Shown piece after piece: positions 11,301-26,400 of a stretch of 64,000 bases of DNA. How positions within the stretch are numbered: the first letter of the stretch is position 1; the number at the start of each line of letters is the position of its first letter. The stretch comes from Lepisosteus oculatus (Eukaryota; Chordata; Actinopteri; Semionotiformes; Lepisosteidae), in NCBI RefSeq assembly GCF_040954835.1, contig NC_090716.1:11531275-11595274 (forward strand), written 5' to 3'. Made by a program: the position numbers and the translations under genes. The notes under the pieces were generated by a model. The model was not told the origin of the DNA and searched no databases. It was given only the letters and a program-made list of their open reading frames with translations.

Positions 11301-14300
11301 TGAATTCACACAGGTCTTCTCATTTACTTCAGATTTAGTAATCCCAAGGTAAGAGCTTCACCAAACTCCCAAAAAACCAGTGTAATATAAAGTGATTTGA
11401 TAATATGGAGTAATTAGCATCTGGCAGTTTAAATTACTGATCTGTTACAGGTAATTGCTATCATCCCACATGAGCTTTTGTGAAAAAGGCAAAGAGCTTC
11501 ACTGTTATCACGTAACTTGACACCTTACTATACAATCATAATGTTAAAACTCTATTATGACACAGTGGAAGGGATAAACCATCTGGATTGTTTTAAGCTA
11601 TTACGTTAATTCTTTCATATTTTTGGCCATGTTAACTAATGAAATTTTGATATTACTTTAAAACAACAAGTGTCTTTTTTAGGATTGATTACTGCAATAC
11701 TCTGTTCGGTAGAGCATGTAATTGTGTCTTAAATAGCGTAGAGCATAGAGGAAATTGTACTCCTGTTTTATATTCTTGGTATTTGCTACCCATTGAATAC
11801 TGAATTACTGTAATTTTAAAATTACAGTTCTAATCTAGGTAATAGTTCTAATCTAGGTTTGAACGCAGGACCCCAGAGCTGTGAGACACCCCAACGCCAC
11901 CCACGCTTGTTTCATCTGTCTCAGAATTTTTACAGAAGATAATAAAAAATGGGGGAAAAGTTTGAAAGGTTGAATTCTGTAATTGATGAAGAATGCAAAT
12001 GTCTGCTAATATTTCCCCCTGCTTCAATTACTCCCCTAGGTTACAAACACATTGTAATTTTCTCATTTAATTTCAGTCTTCTGAAATGAATATATGCAGA
12101 GTAATGAAGCCCGCTTTCAATATTAGACTCCAACTGTTTTTCTTGATTTTTACCTTGTTTTGCTGTGAGTTAATCACCTGGTTAATTGAACCATAGCCTT
12201 ACAATACACAAAGATGGATTTATTAATGTACCACTCTGTGAAGTAAATTTTTTTCCACCACCTAATTGTACTGTATGTAAAAGGGAACAGGTTCCCCAAA
12301 TAATGTTTTTCGTAAATGGTCATGTTAAAAATGAGACACACTTTTCATCCTGCTGCTGTATTGTGGATTGATGAGCCCTTTCTCCAGTCTCTTCCTCCAA
12401 TCAAACGAATTGAAGATCTCTGACGTGATATACTGTATGTGTTGGAGATATCTGTAATCACTTGCCATATGTGAGGTCCTCCTACAGGAGCTCAGCTCAG
12501 GACATTATTTTTGTAAATGACACATGTCATTATTACAGGACTCCTGCATTACGCATGCTTCCATGATTTCTGTTCACAACAAATACTTGGCAGAATGATG
12601 CAAAATGTGTTGTAAGTCAGGTATAGTGGAATTTGAATAAACATTTTTTCATCTATATTGAAAAACATTCCAACCTTATTGAAGTAAATAGGTCCAATCG
12701 AAAATCTGTCAAAGCAAAATTATTTAAATTAAAAATTGTGCCAACACAAAAACGGAATAATTGCAATACAAAGAGATTTGTATCACTGAATCAAGTATTT
12801 GACAGTTTTTGCCTACATATTGTAGTTCCTCATTTCTGGTGCTTTTGCAGCAGAACAGAATGCTTAATCCCCATTGAATGCAGTCTTGGTCTGAGGAGGC
12901 AAAGATTGGCTGTAGATTGTAAAGCTGCCATTTCGTATTGTGGTATTTCTGTTTCCCCCCCTACTTTTAAAGGTTTTCATCACACAATGACACTGCCATC
13001 AATTGTGGGTTCATTCCTACCTTTCTCACAACTTCATTTCTATAGCAGTTGAGATAAGACGTGTATGCTGTATTTAAGAAATGTCTCCCGAAGATGTTGT
13101 TACAGACGCTACATGTGTCAACTCTATATAATTTTGGTACAGAATGTGATGCACCCTTTGTAAAAATAAGATTTCATGAATACAATGCCATCGTACTTCA
13201 ATCCTAAACTGTGTGTGAATAATAAATTAAATTAATAAATTTAGATTTAATTGGATTTCAAATTCATTTCTAATTCCTCACATGTCTATCCTTCTTGAGA
13301 AGAACGGCAATACTGCTGCAGGTACAGATTGTGATCACTTTGGCATTCACTGGCAGTCAGTAAAATCAAGCTATAATGAGGAACTGCATAACCCAGGCAT
13401 TGCTTTATTACATATTTGTAAATGTTAGAAATCCCATCTAGGTTATGGAAGTTGTTCAAGATTATAAATTGAACCTGTTTAACTTTTCTTAAAGCAGGTT
13501 TAGAAGAGGTAGACACACACTGCCAGTTGTGTCAGATCAGTGCATTTGCTTCATGAATGTGTGCTGTCTCCTTTAGTGTGGTATGCATGGCTCTGACTGT
13601 GCCACGGTATTTTATTGTTGTGTAAGAGAGACGACTTATACATCATGGTTGCACAAGTGCGTGTTTTACAGTACATACAGTACTGTAAGTGTTCAGTTAC
13701 AACACATGGGGTATGCTCATATTGTCCCAAAAACTCTTGCTCTTGGAGAACAAACATAAGACATGGGTCACAGGAATCAAAGTCTCCTAGCCTGCCTGAT
13801 ATACCATTCTGACACTTTACAAGATATTAGTGGTACAAGTCAAGAAAAAGATAGTTTAATCCATTATTGCACAGCTGGAGTTTGTGGAGGTCAGTATAAC
13901 AGGTTGCTGTTTGAAACCTGTGGGTGACCAAGTGCTGTACTGAGGTAATAAATTATTAGCATTTGCTCCTAGCACATTCTCAAAAATTACTTGCAGTACA
14001 GTATGTATCTGATCTCTGTACATTTTAGAAAAAAATTGAAAATGACATTCCAAATCGCCTCTGGTTCATTAGACACATTTCAAATCAGGTTTGTAATGCA
14101 TAAAAGCCTGAAAGAAATATTTATATGAAACCAATGATTCACACCTCATTTTTTCAATAACAAAGAGACAAACTCAAATATCAACACAACCTTTTCAACA
14201 TTGTGTTTTCTAAGGCAAGGTAATCACAGTAAGGACTCTGCTGCATGATTCATAACAGATTTTTCTATGTAGTCACTGTACGTAGCTAATTCAATATTCC

Positions 14301-15369
14301 ACAGACTAAAGCAAAATATAAAGGGAACCAATTATTGCTTTTATTTTAGTAAGTTAAACATTTTCCTTAACTTCAGTATAGCTGCCATACTGATTAAAAT
14401 TACTCCTCATCTTCTATCCTTCATGAAACATTCCTGGCTACAGCTCACTATGAAAGCAAGATCAACCATTAACCTTTTTTAATCTACTCTATTTATGAAT
14501 ACCAGAAAACCCAAATGCCTCCTTCTCTTATTTCTTAGTGTTGTATACTGAAGGAAACCTGGTATCATTTTCTTGAAAAATCAACTCAAACTTCAGACAA
14601 AACTAGTCAAATGCCAAAGGGCTTAAGTAGTTCATCCCTCCCTGTCTGGATCAAAGAGAGATCCTGTCAGAAAGTCAAACGGAAATGCCAATTCTTAATG
14701 TTTAAGGGGAAATCTTCCACATCTGACATTTTAACAGGCAGACAAAACCACAGACCTTTGAGCTAGCTAGCAAAGTTCAAAACAGCCTTTAAAGACAGCA
14801 GCAACTATGAGGTTTATTAATTCTTGGCATTGCCCAGTTGTCTTTGGTGACAAGACAGTGGCTTTTCAGGTTCAGCAAACAGGGAAAGATGTAGCCTGCT
14901 GCATCATACTGAGTTTTCTATTTAAAGGAGTCTATTTACATTTTCTATTTAAATTTCTAACATTCAGATCTCACAGTCATAACGTTGTATAGTCATTATG
15001 TCCAAATACTGTACATTCAAGTCGCATCCAAAATTCTCCAATGTCTTCATTTCTAGTTTATTTTCCATCTCAGAATTAGGATTAGAGAAATAAATAAAGA
15101 AAATAGTCATGGTAAAACACATGAAAAGATATGTCACAGATGAATATGAGACTCCAGGAAAGAAGCATGCCAGCATGTACCAAGTTTCTCTTCTATTGCT
15201 TGATCAGCAATTAAAAATAATCCTGGAGATAACTTGTTATCAAACAAACCTGAATGGGAAAGTAATAGGTTTATTCCATGCTGAAAAAAAAGGAAAGAAA
15301 ACACAACATTTCATGTGGCATGTAGAGGAAGCCAGTTAGCATTGCTATTTCATAAGGCCTGATTCCCAG
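8391..15369. other. intergenic desert, AT-rich
   Basis: This holds low-complexity patches such as the TATTATATTATTATATG run near 9200, and two longer chance frames (9407-9856 minus, 12633-13052 plus). Their composition is that of the surrounding DNA (Ile/Lys/Phe/Asn-rich) and they show no domain. No gene supported. Confidence 0.55.
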
Positions 15370-15570
15370 GTTTGTAAATGGGCTCTCACCAGGATCTCCA
15401 GCTTCCAACCCACATCCCAAACACACGTTTCTCATTTGTTCCCTGTAGGCATGTGTGATGGATCAGTGTCTTGCTCAGGATGCATCCTGCATTTTGCCCA
15501 CTGCCTTCCAGGTTTGACCCCAGCTCACCGTCATCTTGTATTGGACTAAGCAGGAATTGAAAATGGGAAT
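15370..15570 (+). mobile_element. tRNA-like SINE, diverged 3' part
   Basis: The copy carries TGGATCAGTGTCTTGCTCAGG, shortened and mutated relative to the family's GGACTGGCGTCC...CAGGGTG, then CCAGCTCACCGTCATC and GGACTAAGCAGG. The order of blocks matches the family. Confidence 0.55.
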
Positions 15571-18500
15571 ATAGTATAAATGGGATCATTCTTTACGTAT
15601 ACTGTCGCTTCAGTAGTTTTGAAGCAGATGGCTGAAGATGTGAAACCAACTGAGGGTTAAAAACCGTTAACAAGTTTGAAAGGTCTTAAGGCATGTGATG
15701 TATCGCTTCAATAAGAGGTCCGTATAAATAAAAAATAAATAAATGAAAGGAAGAAAAACACCAATAAAGGAGAATGACTGAAAAAAATATTCAATGTCAA
15801 TGTGTGCCTGCAACATATGAATTATAATGTTTTAATTTACATACTGTATGTCAACGGTATGGGATTAGATTTTTTACATTTTTTCTGGGAATACACCCAA
15901 TATTGCCATATCTACAGTAAAACCACAGGATGTGTTCAAACAAGCGTAGCAATGCTTTGCGTTAACAAACCACGTTAATTGTTTTTTCAACAAATAAGAA
16001 ATGAATACAAGATCTACGAGAAGAAATGGCAGAGTAACAGGTTTTCATACAGCAGTTCCTAACTCCTCTGAGCCTCTCCCCAGAGCTATTTTAAACGAGC
16101 AAGTTCTCCATCTGTTGCCTGCACAGAACAAAGCAATTGATTGAATTCTCGCATGTGACCACATTTCCTCAGTGCTTCCTTTGATTATGATGAGATTCTC
16201 TCTTCATGAAAGTTAAATAGCACTTAAGCACACCAGGTGTTATTTTCAATTTAAAAAGCTGATATTGTTTTAGACTTGTACTATTTTCAGTCTATTTTCT
16301 GCTAATTTGTTTATATTTGCATGTTGCACCTAAGAAATGTGGATCAGAAAATAAACAAACATGACCATACAGTAACAGATTTACTTCAGTGATAAATATC
16401 TTATTGAAAAATATTCAGACCTGAAGGTTACATCATTTTTCATTTTGTGCCTTCCCATGCAGATATCTTACCGCTTAAATTCAAAAAGCTTCAACTAGAC
16501 AAAATTAGAGAGGTACAATTACATCTACGTGAGAGAAAAATCGAATGGGGCGCTTGGCTAACCTACAGCAGTGCAGCTAATAATAACTCCAAGGCAGTTT
16601 GATATTCCATACCATGAAGACAAACCACTCAGGCTGCCCCATCAGGAAAAGCAGTCACGCCCACTTTGCCTGGAGCACTGGCTGCTACAGAGTCTTTGGG
16701 ATATACTGTACCATCCTATTGTGGAAAGGTGGTATGGGCTTGTTTTTTAAATAGTATAATTGCCTTCAGCCCTGGGTGATGATGATAAATTGCTAATTTA
16801 ACAAAAGCAATCAGAATATACTCCCCCAGGTTCCCTTAAATGCTCTGCTGTGACAGCATTTTGTCTATTTTGTGAAAAAATAAATGATACACATGAACAG
16901 GATGAGGTGTAGCCACGCTGAAATTGCAACACAACAACATTACAATAATGTAAGTGGGTCTGCAGCTAAAACACGTTAATCTTGTGTTAACACCTGTTAA
17001 AACAGATGAGTGAATCAGATATGTACAAATCAGATATGTTTGCGTAGGTCCAATCCCAATTTACAAGGGGCAACGATATCCAGGATTTGAATGCTTGGCG
17101 AAGCAGGGGTGGAGGGACGGAGATAGAGAAGATGTGCACAGAGTTGTGTACAGCAAGGCAGTATTTATAGGTAAGGGAGTTGAAGTGCAACATTAACATT
17201 TGAGTTCCTTCTAAACATCTGTTAATATGCACAGGGTTTCACCGTACCTATGCAATGACAGAAACTGTCAACGTACGAGAAGACAACTTTAGAATTACTA
17301 CATGACGCGGTGCACCTTAATGAAGTCTATTATGTAACATGAAACATTTTTTCAGTCCTTTCCTGAGGAACCAGCCTTCAGCTTGCCTACTGCTGATCAA
17401 AGAAGCACATACAGGAGGTCAGTGAAGATGAGTGCATCTAAATATAGTTCTAGCAAGCTTATGTGATGTTGTTTGTGGGGTTCTAGACAACTGAACATTG
17501 CTCTCTGAGAGCACAACCTGCTTCGGAGCGGAATATCAGCTTGGTCATGAGTAAACATGAGTGACTGGGCTTTGATGGAAGGATGTTATTGCGAGAAGAA
17601 ACATCAGCTGCTTTATAGTTTCAACGTCAAAATATTTGGAAGCATAATGCCACTGTCTTGCTTTATCCAAAACTGTGGAATTACATTTCTTTTTAATTAG
17701 AAAAAGTCATAATATTTGAATCAATTTTTAAAATCAAAATCTTCCTCAATAAATCACTCTTGACCAATGTTACTTCTCACCATTTCCTAGTAAAATCCTT
17801 CAGCTGAACTCTAAAACTATGAAGGTTTCAATTATCTTGCCTGGTGGTACTAATTCTTTGTCACTGAAGTGGAAAATGTGCTGCAGTAGATATTAGTTTA
17901 CACTGTCATGAACTTTGAGCTCAACAATAATTTATTTTGTTTGTAGAACCAGTGATGTGTATCATCTGAGATGTTGCATGGGGCTCATATTGAAGAGATG
18001 CGGAATCTGACAAGATTTCACAACATGAAACATTTCCAGTGAAAGAGAATGAGAATTTTTTTAAATTACAATTTTCTTTAATTCATAAGTCTAGGGTTCC
18101 CAAGCCTGTCAAAAGTAAAGGTTGGGCTTCAATGTCTTAAGAACAAGAAGGATTACATGTGCATAAGGCACTTCACAAAACATAATAGTTCAATAAATTA
18201 CCATTCATCTTTTTAACTTATGTTTCTGTTTTTTGCAGGCATTATACTAACTCCATCAAACACAACTGTGAACCGTAGTGCACTATCGCTTTACACTGTT
18301 TTTTTCCTGTGAGCAGAGTATCTTTTCAAAATGCAGTACTAAATGAAATCCATGAAGTTGTTTATCTGCACTTGCAAATAAGCACTTAAATAGTAGTGTA
18401 CAGAAATGAATACATTTGAAAAGATATTACACAAAAGACTTTAATAATGTTGTAGGTAATGCTTTAAGGCACAGAACCAAAATGATTCACCTCTGCAATC

Positions 18501-19569
18501 ATGTTTTACATTTAAATCGAAAAGTGAAGGTGACAACTGCAATGTACGTTCAACACCCTCAAAGGGGCCGGACAGCAAGTGTCAAGGGCTACAGTTAACG
18601 CAAGGTTAATGTGAAATGGAAACTACAGACTGACTGCAGGACAGACAGTCCTGCAGGACTAATCTACAAAACTCAGACATGAAAGAGGAAACAGTCTTAG
18701 AACCACTGCTGAAGATTTAAACAGTGGATTGCAGGGAGCCAACATGCCCACAAATATTTATTTTAAGCTATGTAGCACAGATGTTATACTCTGACATTGG
18801 TTTATATAGCCAATAGAAAAACATATTACACAAGACATTGTTAATACAATGTGTATATTGGGTCAGCACCCAGCACAGCTATCTAATCACAACAAAGCCC
18901 AAAGTGATACGTTTTGACATCTACAAGCACATGATCCTTACCATGCTGGCAGAAGTATATTGTATGTACAGTACAACGCACCAAGAGCTTCCCAAAGACA
19001 AGCCGGGGGAGGAAGCAGGATGTTCCAACAGAAACCAGTGCAACCAGAAAACAGCCAGCAGGTGAAGAGTCAGAAAAGACCTAAACTCTGGTAATCAATA
19101 AAAAAAGACTTTTAAAAGGTACCTCCACACTGCTCTGCAGGAAAATAAATGACCATTCATTTCATTTGTGATCTCCTGTGACAATGCTTATTTAAATTTA
19201 TCATGGTAACTTTGTGGTAATTGTGCACTTTTGAGAGATCTCACTACAGTATTTAACAAAACCGTATCCGTTTTACAGCAATTTTGCAGTGTTTTATTAC
19301 AGTAGGCTGGTAAAATGCAAATTATATAGTAAACATTTAGAAGGACAGTGTAAAAGATACTCCGATTGGTGTACACCTTTTTTAATGTATGACCTACTTT
19401 TTCATTTGCCAGTCCAGCGCAATCTACCAGTGTAAATTTGAAGCTCTGATATAGGAAAAACATCCATACAATAACTATACCCATCTCTAAACCAACAGCA
19501 AATAAAAGCAAGTGATTCATGCTACAATGAAAAAGTATTTTTCCCCATTTTAGAAAAAAGAATATCCTA
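15571..19569. other. intergenic, nothing recognised
   Basis: No exon pairs, no repeat family recognised apart from simple A-rich runs such as the one near 15726-15760. Confidence 0.5.
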
Positions 19570-19806
19570 CCTTAATGTGAGCATTGGCACTGAGAAGCTT
19601 ACTTGAGAACACTTGCAATTTTTTTTTGAACGTGTTGACATTGCTGATCATGTCGATGGCACTTTTATTTTGTCCCTGCAGCTTGAAATTCAGCTCATTT
19701 AGCAGCTCAGCCAAGTTTGTGAAGATTGCTAAATCCAGAAGGCACTGGTCATCCTCTAATTGAGCATATTCACCATGTTTAGACAACCTGAGAAACATTT
19801 TGATTT
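19570..19806 (-). pseudogene. hAT-type (GTF2IRD2/ZBED-like) transposase fragment
   Basis: The minus-strand frame reads LLPEIKMFLRL, then DDQCLLDLAIFTNLAELLNE, LNFKLQGQNKSAIDM and FKKKLQVFSSKL. This is the recognisable block of the hAT transposase-derived domain shared by GTF2IRD2, ZBED5 and SCAND3-like proteins (leucine-rich LNELN-K-LQG, then a Lys-rich helix). About 79 codons are open without a stop. A TAG just upstream and loss of similarity downstream of HIK show it is a fragment. It begins after an AG and ends before AAG|GTAGGA, so a captured exon cannot be excluded. Confidence 0.6.
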
Positions 19807-22800
19807 CAGGCAACAGCTATCTGAACCTTGCCAAAAAGGTTTGTTTTTTAAATCTCTTTGTTTTTCGCCATTTCCCTATATTTCCCTTTTGTAGTGAATG
19901 TGAGGTACATGCGGCAACAACCAAGAGACGTTCTTGGGTAGCACACACAACACTACGGAGCTCCTGTGGCCTTTTTTTCAATGTCAGACAGCACTCAGGG
20001 AAGAGACTTTTACAACCCATTCAACAACGGTTAAACACACACAAGGACAGTTAATTGTATGACATTACATTACGCACATATCTGAATGACTTTTTAGGCT
20101 ATAGAAAAAAGCAGTCAAATATCGCACTTATTTTGTGCTGAACATTCTTGCGATCAACTGGCAAGCACTCCTTGACTGGCTGGGCAACGAATGTAATGTC
20201 ACAGCAACCCAGAAAAAAAGCCAGGTTGAATATCAATGGTACAATGTTAAATTACCAAGATGATTTAAAACACTGTAACTGAACAGTGCATTCCTGTCTC
20301 CTCAGAAGAACACGCCGTACAGTAATTCAAAAAGAGACATGTCTGAAATCAACGAAGCAATGCCAGATCCTTTACTGTTGGACACACTCTACATCTGGCT
20401 TATTTAAGAATGCAGACTTGTTACTTGTTACCAGTAATGGAAATGGTGCTTGAGACAAAAAACAAGTGACGTTTTTTTTAACTGTTTTGCAATTTCAGCT
20501 TTTCTGCATGTGGGCACCAGTCAGGGGTGTTGATGTGAAAGACAGAATAGAAAACCAAGGTGTCAATAGTAAAAAAAAATTAGGAAATAAAGATCCCATG
20601 AACAGGTAGAATCCAAATATTTTGGCGGAGGACTGAGTGGCAGGACCAGGTTATCATGACTCTGAACCTGGTGGGTTATAGGGCTTCTCTTTTCAGCGTG
20701 CCAGTCGGCAGCTTTGTCCCGGCCTGCCAATGATGGCACCCGCTCCCTCATCAGAATGTGATAAGAGGCACAAAGGATGTGACAGGTTCTATTATTGCAG
20801 CCAGACAACCAGGTAAAAAAAAACTATTAGCATATGAATGAGTTTAAAAAAAAATATTATAGCAACCTGACTCCTTTTAGCACCTTGAATAAAAACAGGA
20901 TGGCTACATCAACCTTTTGAACATTCAATACTTTCAACTGGTTTTTATCCCACTCCAATGTGGTTTTGTAGGTAGTAAAAATTAAAAAGTATGTTTAGAG
21001 TATAAACAGATAATTTAGACATTTATACTGCATATAAAGACAAATCCTATCTTCCTGACTGTACATGTCAGTGTGATATCTAATAACCTCTAGGACACCT
21101 CTGAGACAATTTTAGGATGTCATTAGACATTTGTCCACAATTAAATTCAAGATTAATGGTAATACAAAAAAACATGAAAATTAGAGGCCATTTGAAAACA
21201 TTCGCACTCATTTTGAATGCAAAGCATTACATTTACTCATGAACATGCAAGATGCATTCTAAGTTTGTACAGCACTGAAATTAAATTTTCTCACAATTCT
21301 TATATAAATTAAAAACAAGATTTGATTGTCAATATTCTCCAGTTTGGAATGGGCCTTTGTTTTAAGTTTGTCTCAGTCTGGAATCGTTAATTGTTGTTCA
21401 ATGATGAATAAGGCTGTGACATCTGCACCAGAACCTTTGGACAGAGTTTATATTCAGCTGTTGTCACTGTGTCTTCCTATGTAAAAAAAGTGACAAAACA
21501 TTGGAGCTGTCTATACTTAGTGTGGGCTGCATGGGGGTGCAGGTGTTAGGATTGCTGCCTTTTTGATGGCCCTTAATTCTTTTAATTTCACAATTATATC
21601 CGTATTATTGTATTTGTGTTATTGTATTTTCAGTTTACTGTATTGTTTTCTATTGTATAATTTACGTAAGGTGCCCTAAGAATGCTCGGTATGGAAAAGG
21701 TGGAATGTGATCCAAAAATTTGTTTTGCTACTGCCATAAAACCATTTACTGTATGTGCTTCACAAACCATTTTGGACAGTATACTCAACTGTATACTCAC
21801 TCAAACCATGCAGAAGATGCAGGCTGGACTCTTATAATCATCATGCTACTAAAGCATGTCAATTCCTTTAACTATCAGGATTTTAGTCTCCTTGGAAACA
21901 TAAGAAAACAGACTTTTGCAGTGAACGGTCATCAACCAAGAAAGCAATATGGGCCCTGCCAACGGAGCGATTAAACTTGGCTCATTGGAGGATTTTGGTG
22001 CTTATGAATATGTATCCATCATCTAAATGTTGAGTGCTGCCTTGTACTTACACTAAACACTGGAACATTTCCTGTCCATTTAATTGGCTATATTTTCTTG
22101 AGAGTCAAATGCAAAACAACATTCTTCTATGACTGAAATATTATGATTCTCTTTTAAAATTATCACTGCACTGAATAATATTAGGTTTGCACTGGAAACA
22201 ATAACCACAAAGCTCAACAGATTATAAGTTCTAGATGGCCTGAAAAATCTGATTTTCTAGCAATACTTGATTTCATTTTGGAACTTGAGAGTGAAAATAA
22301 TTGCATCTATTTCCCGTTCATTGATTTTCTTCTTAAGCCATACAAACTAAGCCTGAACATGTCCTGTATCCTCTTCAGAACCAATAACCATGGCTAAATG
22401 CAATTTTAATCATTTTCTTTTTAATGTGTCTTTGTACATTTATTCCCTATTAAATAGGATGTACTGTATGACAGACACTATGAAATCCGTAATAACATGA
22501 CCCACATTAAGGCACAAATATCTATCTTATCTCCTGTATGCCAGCTGTAGAATTTTGCAAGTAATGAAAACTAATTCTGAAGGAGCCTCTGCAACAAATG
22601 ACCTCCAATTCACAGAGATACGTAAAGTCCTGCTACCAAAGACAGCCACACCTTATTTGCTGGTGCTAAATCCATGTTAATCATAGCAACACAAAGCACT
22701 GTGTCTCTAGGCTGAAGGCTGTAATTACTGCTGTAATAAGTATTGTATTATACTTGTACTAGCATAGACAAATAATTATCCAAAGCACATAAAACAGTGC

Positions 22801-23094
22801 TGTGACTATGATGTTCCACAAACATCAGGACTTTGAAATGAAACTCTGTTGTACTTTAATTTAGCAACATTTTATTGAATCAGATAAGGCAATTAGGGGG
22901 AAAAATCCTCGATCACAATAATTGCCTGGGATTCTCCTGTCCTGTGTATTTTTACGGAGTGCTTAAGGAAACTCACTCAACCGACACCTGGCTCCAAAAT
23001 CAAACTCAAAGAACCCTGGAGATGTGAGGCAGCAGTACTGACAACCAAGCAACGTTGCCATCCATAAAATACATGTAATCAATTTAATACCTGT
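19807..23094. other. intergenic, nothing recognised
   Basis: A slightly GC-richer block at 20600-20815 has a chance minus-strand frame without recognisable domain. The rest is AT-rich. Confidence 0.5.
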
Positions 23095-23412
23095 CAGGGG
23101 CAGCATGACGGCACAGGAATGAACACTTCTGCCTCGCAGTGCTGGGGCCCTGAGTCAGTTATAGACCATGGGGTGCTGTGTGTGTGGAGTTTGCATGCTC
23201 TCCATGTGCTCCCGTGGGCTTCCTACCACAGTACAAAAACATACTGGCAGGTTAATTGGCTTCTGGGAAAATCAGCCCTGGTGTGGGTGTGTGTGCTCTG
23301 TGATAGACGGGAGACCCACCCAGGGTGTCTCCTGCCTCGTGCTCGTTTCTAACTGGGATAGACTCCGGCTACCCTGAGACCTGAATTGGTTGAACTGGAT
23401 GGATGGATGAAT
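23095..23412 (+). mobile_element. tRNA-like SINE, near full length
   Basis: The blocks in order are GGCAGCATGACGGCACAG (box A region), CTGCCTCGCAGTGCTGGGG, GTGTGGAGTTTGCATGCTC, ACTGGCAGGTTAATTGGC, a TG-rich segment, CCCAGGGTGTCTCCTGCC, GGGATAGACTCCGGC and a GGATGGATGGATG tail. This is the longest plus-strand copy and the reference for the other fragments here. The box B region has decayed, so Pol III activity is unlikely. Confidence 0.75.
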
Positions 23413-26400
23413 ACCCAGTCAATAAGGTCTTTTGTAAAATAAGTAATTAATGAATACACAAGTACACCAATATGGTTTACTTTTTCACATCTGTTTCTTA
23501 CAAAACCTCAACTGAAAAACGTTATTTTGAAGAATACTTAATTTTCCTTCAGTTGAAAAACAGTGGACTTTCACAGCATAGCAGAAAAGTGTACGGGTCT
23601 TAAACTAAAAATCACCAAAAAGTAACCTGCAAGTTAATTGGGCATAGTCCTTTGTTTTTTCAATACGGTGAAGCCAGTTATTTTACCTGACAAAAAACAG
23701 CTGTCAAACACCCGGAAGCAGAGAAGTAAATTGGCAATGCATTTAATCCAAAGAGAAAAACATTACAAAGTAGTAAAATATAATAACCATTGAATGTAAT
23801 TATCTGATAGCACATTTCAATGTTTGCTGTTTTGATCTAAGGAAGTGTGCTCTGCCTTTGGAAAATTAAAAGGCTATTTGAATTTTTTACACGATTTTAA
23901 AGAATGAGAAAATTAGACAAGAAAATGGGTAACAGAGATAAAATAAATGCCAATGGAACTGTCAGGGTGACATATTAAGAAGTCACAGATAAAGTAAGGC
24001 ATCTAGATGGGATTAAGTAGCAATCTGAATGATCAGTATCATCACTCACAGGATATCTGGCTTTTATTTCTGGCCTGCTTTAATGGGAGCACAGCTCAAG
24101 ACAAAATGCTAGGGGAAAAAAGAGCAGCACTATTCTGCATGGAGCATCATTTCCTTAACACCAGCCATTATGTCTTCTTTATGGAATATTGATTACTTGA
24201 CTTCCTGTTGGGAGGTAACAATTATATTACATCTCCTCTTACAAAAAAAGAATAATGGTTTTAATTACTCACTTTAACACCTGTAATCTGATGCAAACCC
24301 TGCTTAAAGTATTGCCTTTGACAGTGCTGAAAAAGCAAAAGACTGGAGGTTAACCATGAGCCTAATAATTTGTTTCATACTTTGACAAGTTTAAAGAATG
24401 AACGATTCCCTATAAATCTGCAATTTGTTACAGATAATTAAAATTAACCTGCCAGCACTTCTCATACTCCAAGAGCCTTGTGAACAGTGACTCTAATCTA
24501 CCAAACTGGAAGGATGTGTGTCATAAAAATAATGAAATCACATGACACCATGCAAAAGTCAATAGCATTTATTTAGCAAACGGTTAAAGTACCTTATCTA
24601 AACATTATATAAACAAAACTGAAAAATACTGGTAACAATGCAGAACAATCTACATTATATGCAATTGATCTGATAATCTGACTAAATATCTTCTGATCAG
24701 ATCCTTCTAAAAAGCAGAACCAATTGACCTCATTTTGGATGGGTTCCAATACCTTTCCCTAGTGCATCCTGATAACTTTTTAATAAGTAGGAACTTGCCA
24801 AGGAGTGATATCCTATCCTGAATCACTTTACTACTTTCTATCTCCATGAAATTACATAGCTATGGGATCTGCAGAAGCAGCCACACTATAATGTAGCTAT
24901 GCCACCTATACAGATATTTATGATCCACTGCCTTGCACCCCAAGCAAGAAGGCCATGTTTAACCAAGGTATTCTTCCATCAGGAAATCCAAGTTCCCTAA
25001 AAACACAGAATAACAAGCTTTCTGTAGCAAGGTTCATACATGTAGGTTCAAGCTTTGGCTCCAATGAGGTTTTTTCAGACAATTATGAAGTAGGGATTCT
25101 CTCCTGGCATAAGCTTCAAGTTCTGTCTGATCCTGGCTTCTCTCTCTCTTGTAGTCTGACCTTCTTTCCTGTGTTTTTTTTTCCCTTTTGTTTTTCTCTG
25201 TCTTGATCTGATCTTATATGGTGTCTTTTTTGGACTGTTGATTGACACTTGAACTAAATTGACTAAGGTAAACCAGAAAATTGTTCTTGGTTTGAAGCTC
25301 TCTAGGAAGTGGAAATATTGACACTAGTTACAGTAGGTACTGTATTACCCATTGTGTCTAGATTCTTAGAGAGACCTCCACTGTCTACCTTAGCCTATAA
25401 CAGCATCGCACGTACAGTACTACCTACAATGGGTTGGTTTTCACTTTGAAATTTAAACATAACATTTTAAGAAATTGTAAACTGAAAAGGTATTCTTTTA
25501 CTTTCTGTTGCGTTCAGGCTGTAGGATATTTTAGCAGGTTCTTGCACTTTACAGATTTCTAGTGAAATAGAGCGAGTGCAAATTTGGAGTCTGTATAAGA
25601 ACTTTCAAATTACTCACTTCAATCTTCAATATACAAATTAAAAAGAAATTCAAATGTTCAATTTTTGTTAGTTTATTTTGCTAACTACCATATGTTACAA
25701 CAAACATATGAAAGACTAAGCATTATATTTTAGGATGTTTAGATAAAGGAATAGTTTAGGCAGCTAAAAATAGATGATTTATCCAAGTTATTTTTATAAA
25801 GTTAACTTTTGGGTTCAATAAACATGTCTGAAAATGTCTCAGCCAATTCACTGCTTGTCTGATCCGAGCATGTATCAAAACCAGCCAGCCTCACTTGGTT
25901 GCATTCCCAAGAGGTTATGTTTTAAAAAAGAAAAATAAATAACAAAAACATTTCTAAAGGGGGGAACATGTGGCATAATGTACAATACTTGTGACACTTC
26001 TTGCCACCCAAAAAGGCAGTTTGGGATGTGCCAATTCAAAAGAGCTCAACACATCCCTGGGGTGTTGGTGACTTGCGGCATTTGTGGTTGGTGTACACAC
26101 ATTCTTAAATTGTACTGCTTTAGAAATCCTTTTAAACCAGACCATTTTTATTGCCTCTTCTGTTTATTAAAAGTATGGAGATTGTTCCAAGTCACTTCAC
26201 TAATGACATCTTAATAACTTTATCATTCACTCTTTCTAGATGCTTAATGACTGCTCCCACAGCTTTAATACTATTATAACCACACCTAACATAAAAGTCG
26301 ATAGTTTATTAAATTCAATTATATTTGAGCTTAAAGGGCAAAGTAAGACAGTCTACACTTTCATTTTTGAAAGGAAATGGTGCTAGAACACCCTTTATGA

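Noticed and set aside
12633..13052. 139-codon plus-strand open frame
   Set aside because: No domain, AT-driven residue use, and no convincing flanking exon signals.
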